Origin: Mycobacterium colombiense CECT 3035
GTDB lineage: Bacteria > Actinomycetota > Actinomycetes > Mycobacteriales > Mycobacteriaceae
Reading direction: 5' to 3'
DNA length: 64,000 bases
Assembly (NCBI RefSeq): GCF_002105755.1
Contig: NZ_CP020821.1
Location: 3,038,001 to 3,102,000 of the forward strand
The notes beneath the pieces were generated by a model. The model was not told where the DNA came from. It saw only the letters and a list, made by a program, of their open reading frames with translations, and did no database searches. Of this stretch, positions 35,448-43,242 are shown piece by piece; positions within the stretch are counted from its first letter, which is position 1, and each line of letters begins with the position of its first letter. The translations under genes and the position numbers were made by a program.

Positions 35448-36549
35448 CGCAGGTAATAGTTCTCTGGGCCCGCTCCCTGGAGACTCCACCCATGCTCACC
35501 GTGGCCATGGGCATTCGCATGACCATGACCATGACCACGGCCATCCGGCGGGCGTTCGCGGGGCCATCAAAGAAATGTTCGCGCCACACTCGCACGACGC
35601 CGCCGACAGTGTCGACAGCGCGCTGGAATCCAGTGCGGCAGGCATTCGCGCCGTCAAAATCAGTCTGCTGGTGTTGGGCGTTACGGCGATCGCGCAGGTC
35701 GTCATCGTGATCGCCTCCGGATCGATCGCGCTGGCCGCCGACACGATTCACAATTTCTCCGACGCCCTGACCGCCGTGCCCCTGTGGATCGCGTTCGCAC
35801 TCGGCACCAAGGCCCCCACCCGTCGCTACACCTACGGGTTCGGCCGCATTGAGGACCTTGCCGGGTTGTTCGTCGTCGCAATGATCACGTTGTCGGCCGT
35901 CATCGCGGGTTACGAAGCCATCCAGAGACTCATCCGCCCCCAGCCCATCGATCACGTCGGCTGGGTCGCTCTCGCCGGTCTGGCCGGATTCATCGGAAAC
36001 GAATGGGTGGCGTTCTATCGCATCCGAGTAGGACGGCGCATCGGCTCAGCCGCCCTGACCGCCGACGGTCTGCACGCCCGCACCGACGGGTTCACCTCGC
36101 TGGCCGTGCTGGTCGGAGCCGGCGGCGTCGCACTCGGGGTCCCGCTGGCCGACCCGATCGTCGGCCTGGTCATCACCGTGGCAATCGTGGCCGTGTTGCG
36201 CACGGCCGTGCGCGACGTGTTTCGCCGCCTCATCGACGGCGTCGACCCCCGATTCGTTGACACCGCCGAAGCCGCCTTGGCCGCCCGACCGGGGGTGCGA
36301 TCGGTGCACAGCGTCCGCATGCGCTGGATCGGCCACCGCCTGCACGCCGACGCCGAACTCGACATCGACCCCGCCCTCAGCCTGGCCGACGCGCACCGCA
36401 TCGCCCACGACGCCGAGCACGACCTGATTCACGCCGTCCCAAAACTCACCACCGCGATAATCCACGCGTATCCGGCCCATGACGGCAACGCCGCAGAAGA
36501 GCATTGGCGCGCAGCCGAATCCGCACACCATCCGCACGAGCACCAGTGA
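35443..36549 (+). CDS. Cation diffusion facilitator (zinc-type CDF) efflux transporter
   Basis: This 368-residue membrane antiporter exports divalent metals, probably zinc or cobalt, against protons. The N-terminus is a histidine-rich metal-binding tail (HAHRGHGHSHDHDHDHGH), followed by a second HSHD cluster. Six membrane helices span about residues 68-250. Metal-site pairs typical of the family are DTIHNFSDAL in helix 2 and DGLHARTDGF in helix 5. A cytoplasmic ferredoxin-like domain follows (VRSVHSVRMRWIGHRLHADAELDID), ending in a short His-rich tail. The ATG at 35443 gives a complete N-terminus. The open frame upstream lies mainly in the TetR gene and is a shadow. Confidence 0.92.
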   Translation: MNAGNSSLGPLPGDSTHAHRGHGHSHDHDHDHGHPAGVRGAIKEMFAPHSHDAADSVDSALESSAAGIRAVKISLLVLGVTAIAQVVIVIASGSIALAADTIHNFSDALTAVPLWIAFALGTKAPTRRYTYGFGRIEDLAGLFVVAMITLSAVIAGYEAIQRLIRPQPIDHVGWVALAGLAGFIGNEWVAFYRIRVGRRIGSAALTADGLHARTDGFTSLAVLVGAGGVALGVPLADPIVGLVITVAIVAVLRTAVRDVFRRLIDGVDPRFVDTAEAALAARPGVRSVHSVRMRWIGHRLHADAELDIDPALSLADAHRIAHDAEHDLIHAVPKLTTAIIHAYPAHDGNAAEEHWRAAESAHHPHEHQ

Positions 36550-36572
36550 CGCCGCAAGGTCGCCAGCGGGTT

Positions 36573-38486
36573 TCAGCTCACGGCGTCCGGGTCCACCAAC
36601 GAGACGAGCAGGTGCGACGGCGTCGGCCCGCCCTGGTGCAGTTGGTAGCGCCCGCCGGCCAAGGCCCGGCGGGCCGGCTTGCTGGGCACCAGATGCGGAA
36701 AGTCGTAGGTGGTGATCGTCAGGCGCAGCCGGTGGCCGGCCTCGATCAGCGCGGCCGTCGGAAAGATCTCCACGTCGTAGCGGGTCAGCTCGCCCGGCAC
36801 GACGGGCTGCGCGGCCGAACGGGTGCTGAGGTGTTGCGGCCGCAACACGGTGCCGTCGGGCAGGTACCAGGTGCGGTCGGGATCCAGCTTGCGGTGCGAG
36901 CCCAGCAGCGCGCCCTGGGTCAACGGGCGGCTGGCCCCGTCGGGCGCGACGGCGTCGAGGTGGGCGACCCACACGGTCTCGGTGGTGGTGGCCGTGGCGT
37001 GGAGGGTCAGCGCGATCGGCCCGGCCACCAGCTTGGCCGCGTCGAACGGCTCGGTGGTGTAGGTCAGCGCGCCTCGTTGCAGGCGCCGGTTGTCCTGGTC
37101 GTAGCGAATGGCGCGGCCGCGTTGGGAGAACATAAAGCTGTTCAGGCCCAGCGACCATTGCTCCAGGCTGCGACCGGACAGGGGTCCGCGCGGCACGTAG
37201 GTCAATGGCGCCGCGGTGGTGTGCGGCGAGGCGTCCGAACTCAGCCGGCCCGGGTCGGACAGGTAGTAGCGGGTGGGCGTCTCCTCGGCGAGCGGATAGT
37301 TGTCGGCGCGATACCACCGCGGGCCGCCGATCGCCTGGAACGTCAACGGCTTTCCCGAAATGGCCGCGGCGGCATCGTCTTTGAGCCAGTGGTCGAACCA
37401 GCGCAACTGCAGGGCCTGCAGGTGCAGCCCGCCGTGGTTCGACACGTGATACCACGGGCCCATCATCAAGCGGATCCGGTCCGACACCGGCTGACCGGGT
37501 TCCATCGGTGCGTCCTCCGGCCGGCCGGCGGCCGCGTTCTGCAGCGCCGCGTAGTTCAGTGGCGCCCCGCGCTGGAACGCGTCGTGCCATCCGCCGACGA
37601 GAAAGGTCGCGACGCCGTTGGCGGCGATTCGGGACAGCACCAACCCCGGGCTCATCGCGTCCCAGAACGCGCCGTCGTAGGCGGTTTCGCCGCCGGCGAC
37701 AACCTCGGCGATCAGGGGCCGGAAGTAGCGTCGCTGGTCGCGCCCGCGCTGCCGCACCGCGGCGAGGCCACCGGAGCGCGGCCGGGCGTGGCCGCCGCGG
37801 GCGAGCAGCTCCAGCGTCGGGTTGACCACGTTGAGCAGCGTGTAGACGGACCCGTATCCGCGGACCGCGTGCAGGTGCGGCACGCCGCCCATGGTGGCGG
37901 CGTCTCGGTAGAAATCGCGCGCCGCCATCACCGGGAAGATGGCTTTGAGCGGCGAGTCGGGGCCCACCGCGGCCGCGGTGAATAGCTGGTTGATCGCCAG
38001 GTAGGACAAACCGACCATGCCGACGCGACCGTTGGCCCTGGGCAGCGTGGACGCCCACTGCACCAACTCCACGCCGTCCCGCGTCTGCCGCTCGCCGCAC
38101 ATCTCGAAGGAACCGCCCGAGGATCCGGTCCCGCGAACGTCGACCATCACCTCGATGTAGCCGCGCTTGATCAGATAGGGAGCCGCGCCGCCGCCGATCT
38201 GCGCGGCGGGCGGGGGCGCCTTCTTGCCGTAGGGAGTGATCGACAGCAGCACCGGGAACGGACCCGCCGCGGGCCGGCCGGTCTCGGGCACCGTGGGGTA
38301 GTGGATATCGGCGCGCAGCTCCACACCGTCGGTCATCGGCACCGCGACGTTGTGTTCCACGCCCACGCCATACAGCGCCGGGGGCGGCGTCCACTCCGGC
38401 GTGAAGGGCGACGGAATGGTCTTGCGGACACGGCGCGCGGCTTTGCGCCTGGATCGCAGGCGGGTCATCGATTTCACCATCGGCAA
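36573..38486 (-). CDS. CocE/NonD family alpha/beta hydrolase (X-Pro dipeptidyl-peptidase S15-like)
   Basis: This 637-residue serine hydrolase belongs to the CocE/PepX superfamily, whose members cleave esters or peptides. The N-terminal alpha/beta-hydrolase domain shows DIHYPTVPET near residue 57, the oxyanion-region MVDVRGTGSSGGSFEM near 117 and the nucleophile elbow MVGLSYLAINQ near 160. The aspartate and histidine fall within the cap/hydrolase region (GPWYHVSNHGGLH near 350 supplies the His). The C-terminal jelly-roll domain ends in LRLTITTYDFPH. The basic N-terminus is not a signal peptide. ATG codons at 38480 and 38468 are alternative starts. The substrate is unknown. Confidence 0.87.
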   Translation of the reverse strand: MPMVKSMTRLRSRRKAARRVRKTIPSPFTPEWTPPPALYGVGVEHNVAVPMTDGVELRADIHYPTVPETGRPAAGPFPVLLSITPYGKKAPPPAAQIGGGAAPYLIKRGYIEVMVDVRGTGSSGGSFEMCGERQTRDGVELVQWASTLPRANGRVGMVGLSYLAINQLFTAAAVGPDSPLKAIFPVMAARDFYRDAATMGGVPHLHAVRGYGSVYTLLNVVNPTLELLARGGHARPRSGGLAAVRQRGRDQRRYFRPLIAEVVAGGETAYDGAFWDAMSPGLVLSRIAANGVATFLVGGWHDAFQRGAPLNYAALQNAAAGRPEDAPMEPGQPVSDRIRLMMGPWYHVSNHGGLHLQALQLRWFDHWLKDDAAAAISGKPLTFQAIGGPRWYRADNYPLAEETPTRYYLSDPGRLSSDASPHTTAAPLTYVPRGPLSGRSLEQWSLGLNSFMFSQRGRAIRYDQDNRRLQRGALTYTTEPFDAAKLVAGPIALTLHATATTTETVWVAHLDAVAPDGASRPLTQGALLGSHRKLDPDRTWYLPDGTVLRPQHLSTRSAAQPVVPGELTRYDVEIFPTAALIEAGHRLRLTITTYDFPHLVPSKPARRALAGGRYQLHQGGPTPSHLLVSLVDPDAVS

Positions 38487-38593
38487 TGCTCCCCCTGAAG
38501 CCCGCGGCGGCGTCGCCGCGAATCACTGAAGAGAATTTAGAGCACCGCGCTCAGTGGGGCTAAGGGGTGTCGAGGGCCCCAGCCCGCATGTCG

Positions 38594-39100
38594 TCAGACT
38601 GCCTCGTCCTCGACGTCTGCCCCGAAATGGGTGATGCTCGGACGCAGATGTCGCAGTAGCTCCTCACGGGAGAACTGCAAGCGATCAGCCTCCACCAGGA
38701 AATCAGGCTGCGCGGCTGAGGATTCGTAGACCAATCGGGTGTTGTTCGGTGTACTCCGCTCGCGCACACCCCTGCGCTTCTTCAAGCGCATCAGTTCGGG
38801 ATGCATTTTCTTCCGCTGCGACGGAGCGACCAGCCCACCACGATTGACGACCCTCATGCCGAGTTGGTCGGCGACCTCACAAACCTGAGAAGTCTTCAAC
38901 CGGTAGCGGAAGGCGATTTGCGAGATCGTGTACCACCCCCGTGGCATCCGCCAGACCCAGCCGGCGACGGTGATCACCGTCAACACGATCGCGAGGGTCG
39001 CTTCAGCGCGGAACAGTTTTCCGGAGAACACGATTGCCGCGATCACGACTAGCGGCATGACGACGAGAGCTGAGACGAAGACAATGTGATGCGGGCTCAC
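38594..39100 (-). CDS. Small two-helix membrane protein of unknown function
   Basis: I do not recognise this 168-residue protein. It starts at GTG 39100, with an excellent AAGGAGG ribosome-binding site six bases upstream. The frame continues upstream but without support. Two hydrophobic helices are visible (IVFVSALVVMPLVVIAAIVF and ATLAIVLTVITVAGWVW). A cytoplasmic basic region with a helix-turn-helix-like stretch follows (ISQIAFRYRLKTSQVCEVADQLG), then a lysine/arginine-rich tail. It could be a membrane-anchored regulator or a phage-like protein. The context gives no further clue. Confidence 0.6.
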   Translation of the reverse strand: MSPHHIVFVSALVVMPLVVIAAIVFSGKLFRAEATLAIVLTVITVAGWVWRMPRGWYTISQIAFRYRLKTSQVCEVADQLGMRVVNRGGLVAPSQRKKMHPELMRLKKRRGVRERSTPNNTRLVYESSAAQPDFLVEADRLQFSREELLRHLRPSITHFGADVEDEAV

Positions 39101-39240
39101 GCCGCCTCCTTGCGTTCCATCGCGAGCATGTCCAACGGTCTCAGAACCGACCTGCGGTGAAACCGCGACACGCCGTAGCGTCACCGGCTCGAGACCTGCT
39201 CCGGCACGTCCCGGGTGCGCGGACGACGGCTTCGGATCCG

Positions 39241-39267
39241 TGGCGCCAAGGGGAATCGACCCCGACG
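39241..39267 (-). repeat. tRNA-Ala 3'-end-like fragment (possible att remnant)
   Basis: Read on the minus strand, this fragment resembles the T-arm plus acceptor 3' strand of the tRNA-Ala at 41145. The shared core is TCGATTCCCCTT, flanked by matching GGGG, GC and CCA bases with two single-base gaps. It has the same orientation as the tRNA, as the distal att copy of an element inserted at the tRNA 3' end would. The match is short and degenerate, and no integrase is present. Confidence 0.35.
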
Positions 39268-39288
39268 GCGATCAGCAGATACGGCGAG

Positions 39289-39582
39289 TCACGGGGTGTA
39301 CTGCGGGCAGTAGTACTCAATTGCAAGGTCCACGAACGCGGCGGCGTTGCGGAATTCCGCTACGCGGCCTGTACCTGCAATCGCTTCGGTCGCTCTTCCG
39401 TTCTTCCGGTCGGTGCAGACGCCGTCCGCAGTCTGGATCGGATCTACATCCAGGGGCACCACGACGTTGTTGTCGCGGAGCGCGACGAGGAAGCTGTCAT
39501 CGTTTGGCGACCCGCTGGCGTGGCCGGGTATGCAAACGGCCACCGTGCAGCACGCGATGGGGGCGATTAGGTATTTCTTCAT
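39289..39582 (-). CDS. DUF732-family small secreted protein
   Basis: This 97-residue exported protein opens with a signal peptide MKKYLIAPIACCTVAV cleaved near GHASGS. The mature region NDDSFLVALRDNNVV, with cysteines in VCTDRKNG and YYCPQY, is typical of the mycobacterial DUF732 family (small helical proteins with one disulfide, function unknown). The ATG at 39582 has GAAGGGAA upstream. The open frame 15 codons longer has no support. It lies between the tRNA-like fragment and the cytochrome P450 gene. Confidence 0.8.
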   Translation of the reverse strand: MKKYLIAPIACCTVAVCIPGHASGSPNDDSFLVALRDNNVVVPLDVDPIQTADGVCTDRKNGRATEAIAGTGRVAEFRNAAAFVDLAIEYYCPQYTP

Positions 39583-39720
39583 GAACGGTTCCCTTCGCCT
39601 CCGCGTGCCGCGAAACCGAAACTCCATTCCGCATGCCTTTTTATGTTAAGCGCGAATACGCTCTGAGTTCCGCGAACACATTTTCTGCGGCACGGATTGG
39701 TCGGCAGACTAATGGCCGGT

Positions 39721-41019
39721 TCAATCCAGCACTACCGTGGTCCCGCGTCCCGGCACGTGGGTGATCGACCGGCGGTGTATCGGCTCGGATTTGACGTCGA
39801 CGGGGCGCACCCGGGTGGTGCTGAACAGCGCGCCGAGCACGATCCGCATCTCGCATTCGGCGAAAGTCGCACCCAGACAACGTCGCACGCCCCCGCCGAA
39901 GGGAATCCACGTGTACGTTCCTGCCCGGTTCTCGAGAAATCGCTCGGGACGAAACCGCTCCGGGTCGGGATAGACGTCGGGACGCCGGTGCATGAGGTAG
40001 ATCGAGGGCGCGACCTTCACCCCGGCGGGCAACGAGAACCCGTCGAGCTCCATCGGTTCCGTGAGCCGTCTGCTGACCAGGGCGAGCACCGGCCGCATCC
40101 GCAGCGTCTCCTTGACCACCGCGTCGACATAGCTCTGGCCGTCGCCGGAGTGCGTCTCTGCGATGAGCCGCGAATGCACATCCGGATGACGGATGATCCG
40201 CTCGACCGCCCAGGCCAGTCCCGATGCCGTCGTTTCGTGGCCCGCCAGGAGCAACGTGACGAGTTCGTCGCGAATCTCTTTGTCGCTCATCGGGTTACCG
40301 TCTTCGTGCTCGGCCTTCAGCAGCATCGACAAGACGTCGGTGCGGTCATCCAGATCAGCTTGGCGTCGGCGAGTGGTGATCTCGTCGTGGAGCAGCCGAT
40401 CCACTTCGGCCAGGAATCGGTTGGTGAGCGCGGTCCTCAGCTTCTGGGGGCCGAGGACCAAGAGAAACATCTGCGCGACGGCGTGGGTGGTGAGAGCGAG
40501 CATCCGCTGCAGCGCCTGGCGTAGCCGGTCCATTTTTTCCCCGCGCTCGAGGCCGAACACGAGATGCAGGATGACTTCGAGGGTCAACGCCTGCATGCGA
40601 GGGTGCAGCCGAATCGGCACCCCACGGGGCCAGCCGGCCATCTCGGCCTCGACGATGGCGGTCATCGTGCTCATGTAGTTCTGCAAGTGGTTGCCGCGAA
40701 AGGCGGGCATGAGGAGCCGGCGCTGTTCTTTGTGCGCGTCGCGGTCGAGCAGGAGAACCGAGTTCCGGCCCACCACGGGCAGCAGGATGCGGTTGGCCTC
40801 CCCGGCGAGGGCCAGTTCGGGAGACGCGGTGAAGATCTGCCGCACCGCGTCGGGATGCGAGACCATCACGATGGGTCCTTCACGGAGCAACTTCATGGTG
40901 AACGTGTCGCCGTATCGGGCTGCGGCGCGTTCCATGAATTCCCACGGCCTTGCTATCCACTCGGCGGTTTGGACCGCGATGGGTTGTCGAGGACCGGGCG
41001 GCAGGGTGTCGGGAGCCAT
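39721..41019 (-). CDS. Cytochrome P450 monooxygenase
   Basis: This 432-residue heme-thiolate monooxygenase shows all P450 landmarks: the I-helix AGHETTASGLAWAV near residue 250, the K-helix ETLRMRP near 299, the PERF segment near 350 and the heme loop FGGGVRRCLGATFAE near 375. The N-terminus MAPDTLPPGPRQP lacks a membrane anchor. The style recalls the mycobacterial CYP135/CYP138 group, but I do not assign a subfamily. No ferredoxin or reductase gene is adjacent. It is the last protein gene before tRNA-Ala, on the same strand. The substrate is unknown. Confidence 0.92.
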   Translation of the reverse strand: MAPDTLPPGPRQPIAVQTAEWIARPWEFMERAAARYGDTFTMKLLREGPIVMVSHPDAVRQIFTASPELALAGEANRILLPVVGRNSVLLLDRDAHKEQRRLLMPAFRGNHLQNYMSTMTAIVEAEMAGWPRGVPIRLHPRMQALTLEVILHLVFGLERGEKMDRLRQALQRMLALTTHAVAQMFLLVLGPQKLRTALTNRFLAEVDRLLHDEITTRRRQADLDDRTDVLSMLLKAEHEDGNPMSDKEIRDELVTLLLAGHETTASGLAWAVERIIRHPDVHSRLIAETHSGDGQSYVDAVVKETLRMRPVLALVSRRLTEPMELDGFSLPAGVKVAPSIYLMHRRPDVYPDPERFRPERFLENRAGTYTWIPFGGGVRRCLGATFAECEMRIVLGALFSTTRVRPVDVKSEPIHRRSITHVPGRGTTVVLD

Positions 41020-41144
41020 CTATTACCCCCATCGGGGACGACGCGTGATGGGTCGCTGTGAGCACTGCAACTTTATGTGCTGGGACTGCGGACCACCAGT
41101 CCCCTCGATGCGGCCTAGACAACGCCTGACCTGTTCAAATTCTG

Positions 41145-41217
41145 TGGAGCTAAGGGGAATCGAACCCCTGACCTACTCGATGCGAACGAGTCGCGCTACC
41201 AACTGCGCCATAGCCCC
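41145..41217 (-). tRNA. tRNA-Ala (anticodon CGC)
   Basis: The 73-base cloverleaf folds completely. The acceptor strands GGGGCTA and TAGCTCC pair, the D-stem is GCGC/GCGC with loop AGTTGGTA, and the anticodon stem ACTCG/CGAGT carries the loop TTCGCAT (anticodon CGC). The T-stem AGGGG/CCCCT has loop TTCGATT. Only the discriminator A is encoded after the acceptor, so CCA is added post-transcriptionally. It reads GCG codons. It marks the boundary between the accessory and core regions. Confidence 0.97.
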
Positions 41218-41267
41218 TGACCGCTAGCAGGCTACCAGCCGCGGCACCAACTACCGAACTGCCGGCA

Positions 41268-42344
41268 CTATTCGCCGACGGCGCGGGGCAGGTCCCGCGG
41301 CCAACCGAAGGTCCGCATCGCCATCGCGTAATCCAGGTGCTCGAAGACGGGGTCTTCGTCGTCGATCTCCAGGACCACCGCGCCGGGGCGGCGCAGGCGC
41401 GACGGGACCACGTCGTAGTCGCGGTCGTAGGCGTTCTCCACGCCGAGCCGCGCCCGCGCCATCCGCTTCATCCGACGGTTGCGCACCTTCTCCTCGATGC
41501 GGGTCTGGCGCCGCAGGTAACCCAGGTACATGAGGGTGATCGCGGTGGCGGTGCCGCACACCCACCACGCGGTCGGCGAGATCTTGAAGGCCGCGGTGGC
41601 CGAGCCGACCAGCACGAACGCCATTACCAGCAGGACCTTCTTGCGGAAGGCGTACTTGCGGGCGCTGACCGCGGCGGCGGTCTTGTTGTCGAACCGGCGC
41701 CGCCGCGAGGCGTTGCGCGGCATCGGCGCCGGCGCCTCCTCGTCGGCGTCGTCAGCCTCGGCGGCGGGCTCCAGACCGGACGAGTCCTCGACGTACTCGT
41801 AGCCGTCCTCGTCCTCGGCCTCGTCGTCGCGCTTGGCGACGGCCTCGGTGTCCGCCTCGTCCTCTTCGACCGGCTCGATGCCGGCGGTCTCCGGCTCGGC
41901 GGCAGAACCGCTGGCCCCCGCCGGAAGTACGTGGGAATCCTCGACGACGTCGACGTCGAGGTAGTCGGGCTCGGTGGGCTCGGCGGGATCGGCAGTGGCC
42001 ATCCTCATCACGACCGGACGCCGGCGGCTCAGCTCGTCGGTGTCGGCGTCGTCGTCCGCCTCGTGGTCGCGGTCCTCATCCTCGGCGAGGTCGCGCTCCT
42101 CGTCGAGGTCGGTGTCGGCCGACTCTTCCGGCGGTGTCCAGTCGGGGTCGCTGCGGTGCCCGGCGGCCGGTCCGCTGCGCTTGATCAGCCGGGAGTTGCC
42201 CCCGCCGTTGAGCACCCGGGTCGCCAGCGCCACGTCGCTGGTGCGCCGCACGGCGTCGCGCTTGCTGACAAGCATCGGCACCAAGACGAACAGCCACAAC
42301 ACCACGAGCGATATCCACAACAATGACTGCGGGATGCTTGGCAT
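41268..42344 (-). CDS. glpR: Gephyrin-like molybdotransferase receptor GlpR (Rv0996-like membrane protein)
   Basis: This 358-residue membrane protein has an N-terminal helix (SLLWISLVVLWLFVLVPMLV), a long acidic cytoplasmic region (DEDRDHEADDDADTDELS and similar) and two closely spaced C-terminal helices (VLLVMAFVLVGSATAAF and VCGTATAITLMYLGYL), with a basic tail after them. As I recall, the corynebacterial homologue GlpR recruits the MoeA-like protein Glp to the septum and coordinates FtsZ with polar growth. The moeA1/glp gene lies two genes upstream, supporting this. The ATG at 42344 gives the Rv0996 length. The ORF start 14 codons upstream lacks support. Confidence 0.8.
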   Translation of the reverse strand: MPSIPQSLLWISLVVLWLFVLVPMLVSKRDAVRRTSDVALATRVLNGGGNSRLIKRSGPAAGHRSDPDWTPPEESADTDLDEERDLAEDEDRDHEADDDADTDELSRRRPVVMRMATADPAEPTEPDYLDVDVVEDSHVLPAGASGSAAEPETAGIEPVEEDEADTEAVAKRDDEAEDEDGYEYVEDSSGLEPAAEADDADEEAPAPMPRNASRRRRFDNKTAAAVSARKYAFRKKVLLVMAFVLVGSATAAFKISPTAWWVCGTATAITLMYLGYLRRQTRIEEKVRNRRMKRMARARLGVENAYDRDYDVVPSRLRRPGAVVLEIDDEDPVFEHLDYAMAMRTFGWPRDLPRAVGE

Positions 42345-42422
42345 GATGACCTGCTCTCTTCGGTGTCCATCCCCCGCGAAGCCCATTGGTGGCCAACGCG
42401 GCCGGGTCGTACTGACCAGGAC

Positions 42423-42440
42423 AATTACACACCTGTAATT
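42423..42440. promoter_or_regulatory. Perfect inverted repeat AATTACA-CACC-TGTAATT upstream of glpR
   Basis: AATTACA, CACC, then TGTAATT form 7-base perfect arms with a 4-base centre, 79 bases before the glpR ATG in the rimJ-glpR gap. The AT-rich tract stands out. It could be an operator or overlap a promoter. The binding factor is unknown. Confidence 0.45.
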
Positions 42441-42456
42441 TGCCTCTCACAAGCAC

Positions 42457-42471
42457 CACGAGTCACTCGTG
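42457..42471. promoter_or_regulatory. Perfect 15-base palindrome CACGAGT-C-ACTCGTG upstream of glpR
   Basis: Two perfect 7-base arms flank a single C. It lies 17 bases from the preceding AATTACA/TGTAATT dyad, about 113 bases upstream of glpR and 98 bases after the rimJ stop. It could be a second operator. A terminator for rimJ is less likely because no T-run follows. Confidence 0.4.
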
Positions 42472-42568
42472 TCGCGCCAGTCCCAGAATGGCAACGATTC
42501 GGACTCCCCCGCGAGCCCTCGGAGACCCCTGCACGAGACGGCGAAAGCGCCTCGGCAGACGAGCGCGG

Positions 42569-43180
42569 TCAGACCCAGCTGGCGTTACCCGCGCGGACCA
42601 GCGCCGATGCCACCGATCCGTCCACCTCCTCGACGGTGATGGCCATCAGCAGGTGGTCACGCCAGGCCCTGTCGACTTCCAGGTAGCGCTGCAGCAGCCC
42701 CTCCTGACGAAAGCCGACTTTGGCCAGCACGGCCCGGCTCGCGGCGTTTTCCGGGCGCACGGTGGCCTCGACCCGGTGCAGCATCACCGGACCGAAACAG
42801 TGATCCAGCCCCAGCGCCAGCGCCGCGGTGGCCACGCCGCCGCCGGTGGCCGACCGCGGCACCCAGTAGCCGATCCACGCCGACCGCAGTGCGCCGTGGG
42901 TGACATTGCCGATGGTCAGCTGCCCGCAGAACCGGCCGTCGAGCTCGATGACGTAGGGCAGCATCCGGCCCTGCCGCGCCTCGGCGCGCAGACCGGAACA
43001 CAACGCCGGCCACGCCGCCACCGCATGACGGGTCGTCCAATCGCCCTCGGAGCTGGGCTCCCACGGTTCGAGATGCGCACGATCGGTCAACCGGATCCGG
43101 CTCCACTGCGCGCCATCGCGCAGCCGCACCGCCCGCAACCGCACGACGCCAGCCGGAACCCGTAGTGGCCCAACGCTCAT
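42569..43180 (-). CDS. rimJ: GNAT N-acetyltransferase, RimJ-like
   Basis: This 203-residue acetyltransferase is of the ribosomal-protein-alanine acetyltransferase group (Rv0995-like), acting on protein N-termini. The N-terminal VRLRAVRLRDGAQWSRIR and DRAHLEPWEP segments match RimJ/RimL proteins. The acetyl-CoA region GYWVPRSATGGGVATAALALG is near residue 117, followed by VEATVRPENAASRAVLAKVGFRQEG in parts. The P-loop reads SATGGGVA rather than Q/RxxGxG/A in strict form. The ATG at 43180 yields the length of the M. tuberculosis homologue. It lies 62 bases after moeA1 on the same strand. Confidence 0.88.
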   Translation of the reverse strand: MSVGPLRVPAGVVRLRAVRLRDGAQWSRIRLTDRAHLEPWEPSSEGDWTTRHAVAAWPALCSGLRAEARQGRMLPYVIELDGRFCGQLTIGNVTHGALRSAWIGYWVPRSATGGGVATAALALGLDHCFGPVMLHRVEATVRPENAASRAVLAKVGFRQEGLLQRYLEVDRAWRDHLLMAITVEEVDGSVASALVRAGNASWV

Positions 43181-43242
43181 GGGCCAACCAGGATGACGGG
43201 AATTGGCGCGCAACAGATTCACCGCGAATGAAGCCGTTTCGC

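Noticed and set aside
36046..38526. An 826-codon minus-strand frame covering the CocE-like hydrolase and the CDF gene
   Set aside because: It is a shadow of the hydrolase in another frame and antisense to the CDF transporter. Only the 36573-38486 frame shows alpha/beta-hydrolase motifs.
39100..39300. A complete second tRNA gene around the tRNA-like fragment
   Set aside because: Only the T-arm and acceptor 3' strand resemble a tRNA. No D-arm, anticodon arm or matching 5' acceptor strand lies upstream.
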